The position numbers and the translations under genes are program-made. Under the pieces are notes generated by a model. That model ran no database searches, was not told the DNA's origin, and was given only the letters and a program-made list of their open reading frames with translations. Shown here piece after piece: positions 56,817 through 64,000 of a stretch of DNA of 64,000 bases. This DNA comes from Streptomyces endophytica (GTDB lineage: Bacteria; Actinomycetota; Actinomycetes; Streptomycetales; Streptomycetaceae). Within the stretch, counting starts at the first letter, position 1. Every line of letters begins with the position of its first letter. Location: positions 620,001 to 684,000 of the forward strand of contig NZ_CP110636.1 in NCBI RefSeq assembly GCF_026153355.1, given 5' to 3'.

Positions 56817-57707
56817 TCAGACGGCGGGCCGCCAGTGGCCGGGGCGGGTCAGGCCGGACGGGAGCTTGGTGGCGGCATCGCCCTTGGCCGCGTTCAGTTG
56901 GGACTGGGTCAGGAAGAGGGCGTCCGTCAGATCGGCGCCGCTGAGGTCGGCGTCCCGCAGGTCGGCGCCGATCAGGTCGGCCCGCCGCAGGTCCGCCCCG
57001 GTGAGGTCGGCGGCGATCAGGTACGCCCCGCGGAGGTTGGCGCCCTGGAGCCCCGCACCCCTGAGGCGGGCACCCATCAGGTCGGCGCCGCGCCGCTCCT
57101 TCTTCCGGCCGGGCACCCGGGCCCGGACGAGCTCGCTGGTGCGCAGCAGCAGGACGTTGACCTCGGCCCGGTGGGCGGGCATGTCCAGCGCGCCGAGCTC
57201 CTCCGCGCTGCCGCGGGTGAGGGCCTCGGTCTTCTCCAGCGCGGCGCGCAGGTCGTCGTGGACCGGGCGGGCCGCAGGCAGGGTCAGCGCCTCGGACAGG
57301 TACCAGAGGAGTTCGTGCAGCTGCCGCATGACGGGGAAGACGTCGAACATCTGCCGCGCCGTACCGGGCGCCTGCCGCCAGTCCTCGCCGCCGAAGGTGA
57401 CCTGGGAGACCTTCTGCCCGGCGCCGAAGCAGTCGAAGACGGTGCAGCCGGAGAAGCCGCGGTTTCGCAGGTCGCGGTGGATGCCGCAGCGGAAGTCGCC
57501 CTGGAGGTTGGGGCACGGCCGGCCGGCGTCCTTGTCGATCGCGAAGTCCGCCGAGCGCGCGAACGGCAGCGCGACGCAGCAGAGCCCGAAGCAGCTGCCG
57601 CAGTCGGCGGTCAGGCCGCGGTCGGCGGCCGTCAGGCCCAGGTCGGCGCTCTGTCGGCCGGGTGCGACGGGGTCGGGCAGCGGGCGGGCGGTGCGGTCTC
57701 GGGACAC
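56817..57707 (-). CDS. Pentapeptide-repeat protein with Cys-rich N-terminal domain
   Basis: 296 residues from GTG 57707. Residues 25-100 hold about ten cysteines in patterns such as CGSCFGLCCV, CPNLQGDFRCGIH and CTVFDCFGAGQK, suggesting a metal site. A helical region follows, then about 14 pentapeptide repeats A(D/N)LxG from GADLMGARLRGAGLQGANLRG to ADLTDALF, which fold as a beta-helix. Pentapeptide proteins often mimic DNA or act as scaffolds; function here unknown. Faces away from the DUF1877 gene, 140 bases off. Confidence 0.85.
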   Translation of the reverse strand: MSRDRTARPLPDPVAPGRQSADLGLTAADRGLTADCGSCFGLCCVALPFARSADFAIDKDAGRPCPNLQGDFRCGIHRDLRNRGFSGCTVFDCFGAGQKVSQVTFGGEDWRQAPGTARQMFDVFPVMRQLHELLWYLSEALTLPAARPVHDDLRAALEKTEALTRGSAEELGALDMPAHRAEVNVLLLRTSELVRARVPGRKKERRGADLMGARLRGAGLQGANLRGAYLIAADLTGADLRRADLIGADLRDADLSGADLTDALFLTQSQLNAAKGDAATKLPSGLTRPGHWRPAV

Positions 57708-57847
57708 GATGCGGGTACTCCTGCGGCCGGCGGGCGCGGTACGCGGCGGCGCCCGGAAAGGGACTCCATTCTTCCAGGCCGCGGTCCGGGCTCTGCCGGG
57801 CGGCGAGGCCGGGGGCGTTGTCAGTGGTCGCCCGTAGCCTCGGTCAC

Positions 57848-58350
57848 ATGAGCATGATCGGAGAGTACGCACGTGTGACACCTGCCGAACTCACCCGTGT
57901 CCTCGGCGATCCGGAGTGGGGGCTGGCGCTCGTCGCCCGGCGGCGCGAGGCGGAGGCCGCGGCGGCGCCGGAGCCGGAGCGGGCGCGCTGCCTGGACGTC
58001 GACAAGAGCTGGGACGCGCTGGGATTCCTGCTGCGCCGCGCGGGATTCCCGGTGGACGTCGTGCACGGCGAGGAAGCCGTCCCGGACGCCGAGGACTGGG
58101 GCTACGGCCCGCCGCGCTACCTCACCCCCGAGCGGGTGCGGGCCGCGGCCGAGGCGCTCGCGGAGATACCCGCGTCGAGCCTGACGGCCGGCGTCGGCCC
58201 GGAGGACCTGGCCAAGGCGGAGGTCTACCCGACGATCGTGTGGGAGCGGGGGAGTCGCTGGACTACGTCACCGATTACTACGCACTCCTGCGGCCGTTCT
58301 TCGGCGCGGCGGCGGAGAAGGGGGACGCGATGCTCATGTGGCTGGGGTAG
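57848..58350 (+). CDS. DUF1877 family protein, frame broken near the end
   Basis: ATG 57848 begins MSMIGEYARVTPAELTRVL, the family's N-terminus. LDVDKSWDALGFLL and YGPPRYLTPERVRAAAEAL follow. After VWERG the frame is lost; it resumes one base later as ESLDYVTDYYALLRPFF to the stop at 58350. One G added to GGGGG at 58248-58252 gives a 167-residue protein of family length. Function of DUF1877 (YfbM-like) unknown. Confidence 0.88.
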
Positions 58351-58477
58351 GGCGGCAGTTCGCCGCCGCGACGGCCGGGCCGGCCGCGACCGGACCAGCA
58401 GCCACGGCCACCGCAACGGCCTCTCGCCGCCGGCCCGGACGCTCCTCACGAAACGTCAGGACTGCTAGGTTCGCGGC

Positions 58478-59032
58478 ATGTTGCAGCGGATGTCCGGGGT
58501 GTTCATCGGTGCACTGTTCGGGACGGTCTTCGTGGTCGCCAACGCGCACGCTCCACTGAGCCCCGCCGTCGGCGTCACCCTGCGCGTGGTCGCGGTGCTC
58601 ACCTTCGCGGGCCTGCTGGCGCTGGCGCTGCTGGCGGGCCGCCGGGGCGGGCCCGTGGTGGACGCGGACGGGGCTCCCCGGGCGGACTGGTTCCGCGGGA
58701 AGTTCGGGGTCGTGGTGGCGGCCGAGGCGGTGCTGCTGATCGGCGGCCGGGTCGCGCTGCGCGGGGCGGGCGCCCCCGACGAGACCTCCGTGGCCTGGAT
58801 CGCGCTCATCGTCGGGCTGCACTTCATGGCGCTGGCCGCGGTCTGGCAGCGGCGCTCGGTCGCCGTCCCGGGCACGGCGCTCACCGCGCTCGGCGTGGCC
58901 GGACTCGGAATGGCCGCGACCCGCGCGGTGGTGTGGGTGCCGTTCGTCAGCGGCGTCCTGTCCGGCGTCGCCCTGCTGGGCGGCTGCGCCTACGCCATCG
59001 CGCAGACCTACCGGTCCACCGTACGGCCGTAG
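58478..59032 (+). CDS. Small integral membrane protein, unknown function
   Basis: 184 residues with five or six hydrophobic segments (about 5-25, 32-54, 80-97, 105-122, 130-150, 153-172). One cytoplasmic loop is RGGPVVDADGAPRADWFRGKF. I recognise no family; it is probably conserved within Streptomyces. ATG without a clear ribosome site. Followed by a repeat-rich gap and a convergent membrane protein gene. Confidence 0.75.
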   Translation: MLQRMSGVFIGALFGTVFVVANAHAPLSPAVGVTLRVVAVLTFAGLLALALLAGRRGGPVVDADGAPRADWFRGKFGVVVAAEAVLLIGGRVALRGAGAPDETSVAWIALIVGLHFMALAAVWQRRSVAVPGTALTALGVAGLGMAATRAVVWVPFVSGVLSGVALLGGCAYAIAQTYRSTVRP

Positions 59033-59149
59033 TTGGCCCACGGCGGGCCGGGCCCGCGCGGCAGGCGGTGCCGTAGCCGCACGGCGCGCCGGTGCGTAGG
59101 CGCGCCCCGGCAGGCGGCGTATCTCCTTCGGCGCGGACGCGCACTCCCG

Positions 59150-59280
59150 GAGTGCGGCGCGGGCGCGGGCACCGCGGCTCAGGGTGCGGTGCCCGCGCCC
59201 CGCGATTCGGGGTGCGGGCACGCCCCGCCGTTCAGGGCGTGGACACTCCCCGCGGTTCAGGATGTGCCCGCAGGGCCGGG
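59150..59280. repeat. Tandem copies of a gene 3' end
   Basis: Read on the minus strand, units of the type CACCCTGAACCGCGGGGAGT, CCCTGAACGGCGGGGCGT, CCCCGAATCGCGGGGCGC and CCCTGAGCCGCGGTGC follow each other with a period of about 25-30 bases. The first is the coding end of the rhomboid-like gene (residues HPEPRG), so its 3' end has been amplified. Confidence 0.75.
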
Positions 59281-60110
59281 TGGCCCAGGTCGCCGAGGAG
59301 CGGGGTGGGGCCGGTCCGGACGACCAGCCAGCGGCGGAGCACTGGCCAGCTCGCCACGCCCAGGAGGAGCGAGAGCAGATGGCCCCAGTCCGTCATCGGG
59401 TCGGTGTAGGCGAGCAGGGCGGTGCCGGCGAGCCAGCCGGCGCCGCCCAGCAGCGGCCAGCGCAGCCAGGCCGGCAACACCCCGGCCAGCGCGCCGATGC
59501 AGGTCATCACGCCGAAGCTGATGCCGTAGTCGAGGCGGTGCAGCGAGCTCTCCGGCAGCCCGCCGGCGGCGACGGTGAAGGCGACCGGCACCTCCGTGGC
59601 GAGGGTGGCCAGCGCATGCCCGCCGAAGAAGACCGCGGCGGTGCGCAGCCCCCCGATCCGCCGTTCCAGCGCGGGCAGTACGACCAGGAATCCGAGGGCG
59701 TAACCGGAGGTCAGGCCGCCGGCGACCCAGAGCGCGCTGGCGACCAGCACCAGCAGCGGGGCCTGCGCGAGGTGCACCACGTCCGTGCTGGAGCCCTGGA
59801 GCAGCTGGGAGACCAGGGTCGGGTCGGCGTGCTCGGCGAAGAGCGAGGTGGCCACGAGCAGCAGGCCGTAGCCGACGGAGAAGGGGGTGCCGAGCAGCAG
59901 CCGCCAGGGCCGCGGGCGGGCGCGCGGCGGAGCGGGCTCCGGCTCCGGATCCGCCACGGTCACGGGTGCCGCGGTGTCCCGGCCGGTGCCCTGCCGTGGG
60001 ATGCCCGGCAGGAGGGCGGGTGGTCCGTCCGCTCCGGTGCTCCCGGCCGGTGCCCGGCCGCCCGACGTCCGCTCCCCCTGCATTCCCCCGACGGTTCCCA
60101 GCCTGCTCAC
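59232..60110 (-). CDS. Rhomboid-like membrane protein
   Basis: 292 residues from GTG 60110, which has GGAAGGGG nine bases before; an ATG at 60083 is an alternative. A Pro/Ala-rich cytoplasmic N-terminus of about 75 residues precedes six or seven membrane helices. FFGGHALATLATEV and LDYGISFGVMTCIGALAG resemble the rhomboid-like family of Streptomyces, but the GxSG catalytic motif of active rhomboids is not evident, so protease activity is doubtful. Its 3' end is tandemly copied downstream. Confidence 0.8.
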   Translation of the reverse strand: MSRLGTVGGMQGERTSGGRAPAGSTGADGPPALLPGIPRQGTGRDTAAPVTVADPEPEPAPPRARPRPWRLLLGTPFSVGYGLLLVATSLFAEHADPTLVSQLLQGSSTDVVHLAQAPLLVLVASALWVAGGLTSGYALGFLVVLPALERRIGGLRTAAVFFGGHALATLATEVPVAFTVAAGGLPESSLHRLDYGISFGVMTCIGALAGVLPAWLRWPLLGGAGWLAGTALLAYTDPMTDWGHLLSLLLGVASWPVLRRWLVVRTGPTPLLGDLGHPALRAHPEPRGVSTP

Positions 60111-60456
60111 GGTCCGAGGCCCCTTCCGTCCTGACGCATCCACCGAGCCACGCCCGGGGTTCCTGGGCCGTGCGTGAGTGCTCCGCCGTGCACAACGTCC
60201 GCTCGCCCTGCACAACGTCGCGGACCAGCCTGCACGCTCAACCCATGAAGAAGCTGTGAGAGTGAGATGCCTCACACGAGGCAACCGTCACGGGACGCTC
60301 CGGTCCCGATCGGGCCTCGCTCCACCCACCCGCGCCACCGCCCCCGGGACCACCGCGGACCGCCGCCCCACCCCGCCCGTACGCCGCGTTCCCTCGCCCC
60401 CACGACTCCCCATAAGCCGTTGGACCACCACGCCCCCTCTTGGCCACCATGGCCGC
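60111..60456. other. Divergent intergenic region, rhomboid-like gene to spermidine-synthase-like gene
   Basis: 346 bases. TGCACAACGTC occurs twice, at 60189 and 60209. GTGAG-ATGC-CTCAC at 60262-60275 is an operator-like dyad. A frame open from 60178 into the next gene is Pro/Arg-rich and not taken as coding. Confidence 0.55.
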
Positions 60457-61275
60457 ATGGCTGCTCCCGTTACCCCGCCGCAGACCCCGTCCGACCTCCC
60501 CGGGCCGCCACGCACGCTCGACCGCCGCGAGGGCCCGTACGGCGAGGTGGTCCTGCGGGAACGGGCCGGGTCCCCGGGCGGCCCGCCCGTCGTCCACGAG
60601 ATCATCGCCAACGGCTGCTTCCTGATGGACACCTCCGACGGCCGCTCCGAGCGCCTGCTGGTCGACGCCGCGCTGCACGAGCTGCCGGCCGGCCGGCAGC
60701 GGCCCGCCGTCCTCATCGGCGGCCTGGGCGTCGGCTTCTCGCTGGCCCGGGCGGCCGAGCAGCCGCGCTGGGGCCGGATCACGGTCGTCGAACGCGAGGC
60801 CGCGGTCATCGACTGGCACCGGACCGGCCCGCTGTCCGCGATCTCGGCCGCGGCGCTGGCCGACCCGCGCAGCGAGATCCTGCACACCGACCTCGTCGCC
60901 CACCTCCGCACCCCCGCCGGCCCGCACGCCCAAGGGACGCCCGCCGACGAAGCGTCCCCCGACCGGACGGGGACCGACCCGACCTCCGCCGCCGGCGCCG
61001 ATACCGTCCGCTACGACGCCCTCTGCCTCGACATCGACAACGGCCCCGACTGGACCGTCACCGAGGACAACAACGGCCTCTACTCCCCCGCCGGCCTCGC
61101 CGCCTGCCGGGACCGGCTCACCCCGGGCGGGGTACTCGCCGTCTGGTCCGCGCAGCCCTCCCCGGCGTTCGAGGAAGCGTTGCGAAATGCCGGTTTCCAG
61201 GGGGTGCGTACGGAAGAGATCCCGGTTGTCCGAGGAGTCCCCGACGTGGTCCACCTCGCTCGGAAGGGTGCGTAG
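60457..61275 (+). CDS. Spermidine-synthase-like protein
   Basis: 272 residues from ATG 60457. Rossmann-like methyltransferase fold: AVLIGGLGVGFSLARA (glycine-rich loop), ITVVEREAAVIDWHR (acidic residue binding the nucleotide ribose), YDALCLDIDNGPDWTV. The DxD-like DIDNGPD is in place of the polyamine-synthase GG-D-G signature, so true aminopropyl transfer is doubtful. A disordered loop of about 25 residues sits mid-protein. Ends 14 bases before the response-regulator frame. Confidence 0.85.
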   Translation: MAAPVTPPQTPSDLPGPPRTLDRREGPYGEVVLRERAGSPGGPPVVHEIIANGCFLMDTSDGRSERLLVDAALHELPAGRQRPAVLIGGLGVGFSLARAAEQPRWGRITVVEREAAVIDWHRTGPLSAISAAALADPRSEILHTDLVAHLRTPAGPHAQGTPADEASPDRTGTDPTSAAGADTVRYDALCLDIDNGPDWTVTEDNNGLYSPAGLAACRDRLTPGGVLAVWSAQPSPAFEEALRNAGFQGVRTEEIPVVRGVPDVVHLARKGA

Positions 61276-61289
61276 CCGACAGTCACACC

Positions 61290-62090
61290 ATGCCCGTACG
61301 CTGCTGCCCAGCAAGACGCGACCACGCAGGAACATGCAGGGGCGGGCGATGGACCAGACTCAGACAAACGCAGGGCGGCGCCGCCGCTGCCACACCGGGC
61401 GCCCAGCGCCGGGTGCTGGTGGTGGAGGACGACCCCACGATCGTCGAAGCCATCGCGGCCAGACTGCGCGCCGAGGGCTTCCAGGTGCAGACGGCCACCG
61501 ACGGCCCGGCCGCGGTGGACACCGCCGAGGCCTGGCAGCCCGACCTGCTGGTCCTGGACGTGATGCTGCCGGGCTTCGACGGCCTGGAGGTCTGCCGCCG
61601 GGTCCAGGCCCAGCGCCCCGTTCCGGTGATGATGCTCACCGCCCGGGACGACGAGACGGACATGCTGGTCGGCCTCGGCGTCGGCGCCGACGACTACATG
61701 ACCAAGCCGTTCTCCATGCGCGAGCTGGCCGCCCGGGTGCACGTCCTGCTCCGCCGGGTCGAGCGCGCCGCGCTGGCCGCGCACACCCCGCGCAGCGGCA
61801 TCCTCCGACTGGGTGAGCTGGAGATCGACCACGCCCAGCGCCGGGTCCGGGTCCGCGGGAGCGACGTCCATCTGACCCCGACCGAGTTCGACCTGCTGGT
61901 CTGCCTGGCGAACACCCCGCGCGCGGTGCTCTCCCGCGAGCAGCTGCTGGCCGAGGTGTGGGACTGGGCGGACGCCTCCGGGACCCGTACGGTCGACAGC
62001 CACATCAAGGCACTCCGCCGCAAGATCGGCGCCGAGCGGATCCGTACGGTCCACGGCGTCGGCTACGCCCTGGAGACCCCGCCGGCATGA
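61290..62090 (+). CDS. OmpR-family response regulator, N-terminal frame doubtful
   Basis: The body is intact: receiver with RRVLVVEDDPTIV, phospho-Asp in LLVLDVMLPGFDG, MMLTARD and MTKPFSM; winged helix with LTPTEFDLLVCLANTPRAVLSREQLLAEVW and TVDSHIKALRRKIG. The natural start appears to be ATG 61349 (MDQTQTNAG, AGGGG upstream), but it is out of frame with the body; two missing bases near 61371-61376 (or one extra) would join them. In the open frame the first start is ATG 61290, giving an odd Cys/Arg-rich leader. The stop overlaps the kinase start as ATGA. Controls unknown targets. Confidence 0.85.
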   Translation: MPVRCCPARRDHAGTCRGGRWTRLRQTQGGAAAATPGAQRRVLVVEDDPTIVEAIAARLRAEGFQVQTATDGPAAVDTAEAWQPDLLVLDVMLPGFDGLEVCRRVQAQRPVPVMMLTARDDETDMLVGLGVGADDYMTKPFSMRELAARVHVLLRRVERAALAAHTPRSGILRLGELEIDHAQRRVRVRGSDVHLTPTEFDLLVCLANTPRAVLSREQLLAEVWDWADASGTRTVDSHIKALRRKIGAERIRTVHGVGYALETPPA

Positions 62091-63247
62091 GCCCCTGGCG
62101 CCTGCGTTCCTGGCCGCTGCCGAAACGCCGGTGGTGGCGGACCCCCGTCCGTGAGCTGGGAAAACGGGTCTGGGAGGCGCTGCGCCCGCTGGACCCGTAC
62201 CGCTCCGTCAAGGCCGCGCTCGGCGCACTGGTCAGCGTCTCGGTGATCATCACCACCCTGCTCGTGTTCGTCGCGATGCACTCGGCGACCGAGCTGCGGG
62301 TGATCACGATCTTCTCGATCATCGCCTCGCTGCTGATCACCCAGTTCGTGGCGAACAGCCTGACCGCCCCGCTCGGCGAGATGACGGACGTCACCCGCGC
62401 GATGGCGCACGGTGACTACACCCGCCGGGTGCGCGCGGACCGCCGCGACGAGTTCGGCGACCTGGCCGACGCCTTCAACCGGATGGCGGCCGACCTCGAA
62501 GCGGTGGACACCCACCGCAAGGAGCTGGTGGCCAATGTCTCGCACGAGCTGCGCACGCCGATCGCCGCGCTGCGGGCCGTGCTGGAGAACGTCGTCGACG
62601 GCGTCTGCGAGCCCGACCCCGAGACGATGCGGACCGCCCTGAAGCAGACCGAGCGGCTGGGCCGCCTGGTCGAGCACCTCCTCGACCTGTCGCGGCTGGA
62701 CAACGGCGTGGTGCCGCTGCACACCCGGCGCTTCGAGGTCTGGCCGTATCTGTCCGGGGTGCTCAAGGAGGCCAACATGAGCCGCGGCGCCTCCACCCTC
62801 TCCGGGGTGACCGGCTCCGGCACCCACACCCGTACGGACGTCCATCTGCACCTCGACGTCTCGCCGCCGGAGCTGACCGCGTACGCGGACGCGGAGCGGC
62901 TGCACCAGGTCGTGGCGAATCTCATCGACAACGCGATCAAGCACAGTCCCCGGCACGGCCGGGTCACCGTGCGTGCCCGGCGCGGCGAGAGCCCGGGGGG
63001 CCTGGAGCTGGAGGTGCAGGACGAGGGCCCCGGCATCCCGGAGTCGGAGCGCTACCGGGTCTTCGAGCGCTTCAACCGCGGCGGTCCCGGCCCCTCGGGC
63101 CCGGGGACGGACGGCGGTACGGGCCTGGGCCTGGCGATCGCCCGCTGGGCGGTGGACCTGCACGGCGGCCGGATCGGCGTGGCCGAATCGGCACGGGGTT
63201 GCCGAATCCGGGTCACTCTTCCGGGGCAGGAGTCATCACGGAGCTGA
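62087..63247 (+). CDS. EnvZ-type sensor histidine kinase
   Basis: 386 residues from ATG 62087, which overlaps the regulator stop. Two close membrane helices (about residues 45-65 and 70-90) leave almost no extracytoplasmic loop, so it probably senses membrane or cytoplasmic signals. HAMP domain with SLTAPLGEMTDVTRAMAHGDY, then phospho-His in VSHELRTPIAALRAVLE, N-box NLIDNAIKHSP, DEGPGIPE and GTGLGLAIARW. Its stop is followed by a strong hairpin. Confidence 0.94.
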   Translation: MSPWRLRSWPLPKRRWWRTPVRELGKRVWEALRPLDPYRSVKAALGALVSVSVIITTLLVFVAMHSATELRVITIFSIIASLLITQFVANSLTAPLGEMTDVTRAMAHGDYTRRVRADRRDEFGDLADAFNRMAADLEAVDTHRKELVANVSHELRTPIAALRAVLENVVDGVCEPDPETMRTALKQTERLGRLVEHLLDLSRLDNGVVPLHTRRFEVWPYLSGVLKEANMSRGASTLSGVTGSGTHTRTDVHLHLDVSPPELTAYADAERLHQVVANLIDNAIKHSPRHGRVTVRARRGESPGGLELEVQDEGPGIPESERYRVFERFNRGGPGPSGPGTDGGTGLGLAIARWAVDLHGGRIGVAESARGCRIRVTLPGQESSRS

Positions 63248-63287
63248 CGACCGTACGGACGGTCGCTGGCGTAGGGTCGGTGGTAGG

Positions 63288-63323
63288 AGCACTCACCCCG
63301 TGGGTGCGACGCCGGTGAGTGCT
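63288..63323 (+). terminator. Hairpin after the sensor kinase
   Basis: AGCACTCACC (63288-63297) and GGTGAGTGCT (63314-63323) are perfect complements, 40 bases past the kinase stop. The remaining 174 bases before kgd hold its promoter; no clear boxes. Confidence 0.7.
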
Positions 63324-63497
63324 ACCCGCACGCGGGCAAACTTCGTGTGTTTCCCGCCAAGTCATGCCCTGAAACCCTTCGGTGAATGTGACGTGCGCGA
63401 CGAGTGGCCCTCCCGGACTGCACCAAAGGTCACAAGAGGCGTAGCCTTTATTCCCGCTGTCCACCACCTTAGGAAGCGGAAGAGGGCGGTTGCCGCC

Positions 63498-64000
63498 GTG
63501 TCGCTACAGTCCCCCAACACTTCGAGCATCTCTAACGAGGCCGATCAAGCGGGGCAGGGCAAGAGCCCTGCTGCTGCCTTCGGCCCCAATGAGTGGCTCG
63601 TCGATGAGATCTACCAGCAGTACCTCCAGGACCCGAACTCGGTAGACCGAGCCTGGTGGGACTTCTTCGCCGACTACAAGCCGGGCGGCGCCACCGCGCC
63701 GAGCACGCCGGCGGAGGCCCCCGCCCCCGCCGGGGCCGCCCCGGCCCAGTCGTCCCCCGCGGCCCCGGCCGCGGACGGGCCGAAGCCCGCCGCCGCGCCG
63801 GCCACCCCGGCCGCGAGCGCCCCGGCCCCCGCCAAGCCCGCGCCGGCCAAGGCCGCCGAGGCCAAGGCCGCCGCCGCGAAGCCCGCGCCGAAGCCGTCCG
63901 GTGCAAGCACCGGCTCCACCGGAGCGGCTGGCGCCGCGCGCACTGTGGCGGCCGACGGCGAGGCCCCGGCCGCCGGTCCCGAGTTCGTCACCCTGCGCGG
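63498..64000 (+). CDS. kgd: Multifunctional 2-oxoglutarate dehydrogenase/decarboxylase Kgd (5' part only)
   Basis: About 167 residues of a protein near 1270 long in the family. GTG start 63498 with GAAGAGGG upstream. The N-terminus has FGPNEWLVDEIYQQYLQDP and VDRAWWDFFADYKPGG, the E1o-binding segment of actinobacterial Kgd, in which an E2-like acyltransferase domain is fused to the thiamine-dependent E1 domain. Residues 65-150 are an Ala/Pro/Lys-rich flexible linker. The E2-like and E1 catalytic domains lie beyond the window edge. Central TCA-cycle enzyme, regulated in relatives by GarA. Confidence 0.95.
   Translation, partial: MSLQSPNTSSISNEADQAGQGKSPAAAFGPNEWLVDEIYQQYLQDPNSVDRAWWDFFADYKPGGATAPSTPAEAPAPAGAAPAQSSPAAPAADGPKPAAAPATPAASAPAPAKPAPAKAAEAKAAAAKPAPKPSGASTGSTGAAGAARTVAADGEAPAAGPEFVTLR

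Noticed and set aside
54319..57516. A 1065-codon frame joining lon to upstream sequence
   Set aside because: Only the part from ATG 56727 is Lon; the rest is the out-of-frame shadow of the pentapeptide-repeat gene.

Overview
The window is high-GC (roughly 70%) actinobacterial DNA, almost certainly from the core of a Streptomyces chromosome. The evidence is the gene content and order (an atpIBEFHAGDC operon, glyA, prmC, prfA, rpmE, rho, the threonine and lysine genes, a conservon, lon, and the start of the fused 2-oxoglutarate dehydrogenase kgd), GTG/TTG starts with GGAGG-type ribosome sites, and short C-rich/G-rich hairpin repeats typical of that genus. No insertion sequence, prophage, CRISPR array or integrase is visible.

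Layout. 1-4.1 kb: end of a cobalamin adenosyltransferase gene, a membrane protein, a NarL-type two-component pair and a DUF2550 protein. 4.2-12.2 kb: the complete F1Fo ATP synthase operon on the minus strand, with a Rex-like operator and a leader hairpin upstream of atpI. 12.4-20.4 kb, minus strand: an undecaprenyl-phosphate sugar-1-phosphate transferase, glyA, a phosphatase-fold protein, tRNA t6A synthase, prmC, prfA, rpmE and an LCP cell-wall ligase. 20.8-30.4 kb, minus strand: rho, thrB, thrC, hom, lysA, an ArgRS-related protein and a single-domain response regulator, then tRNA-Arg(CCG) on the plus strand. 31-34.2 kb is an accessory patch: an orphan P450, an NTF2-like protein and a secreted SH3 protein, with many short tandem repeats. 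34.3-41.1 kb: a RodA/FtsW-penicillin-binding protein pair, an HD protein, an ABC ATPase, a divergent MarR/hydrolase pair and an ADP-ribosylglycohydrolase. 41.1-44.5 kb: two divergently transcribed ferritin-like di-iron proteins, a TetR regulator and a small conserved-looking protein. 45-51.2 kb: a styrene-monooxygenase-like flavoprotein next to a conservon (cvnABCD). 51.6-60.1 kb: PP2C-like protein, MarR, GH25 muramidase, lon with an HspR-type operator, pentapeptide protein, DUF1877 protein and membrane proteins. 60.4-64 kb: spermidine-synthase-like protein, an OmpR/EnvZ-type pair and the start of kgd.

The most pervasive oddity is technical or evolutionary. At least eight genes or RNAs (atpB, thrB, tRNA-Arg, an HD protein, a hydrolase, an 87-residue protein with two sites, a DUF1877 protein, and probably the 61.3-kb response regulator) are broken in ways repaired by restoring G or C in a homopolymer. 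This most likely reflects homopolymer undercalling in the source assembly. Such genes are given here as whole genes with the break marked.

Candidates for real biology: the divergent di-iron locus with a dyad inside its promoter, a conservon coupled to a flavin monooxygenase, a phosphatase-fold protein whose catalytic cysteine is serine, gene 3' ends copied into tandem repeats, and a roughly 560-bp imperfect palindrome between convergent genes.
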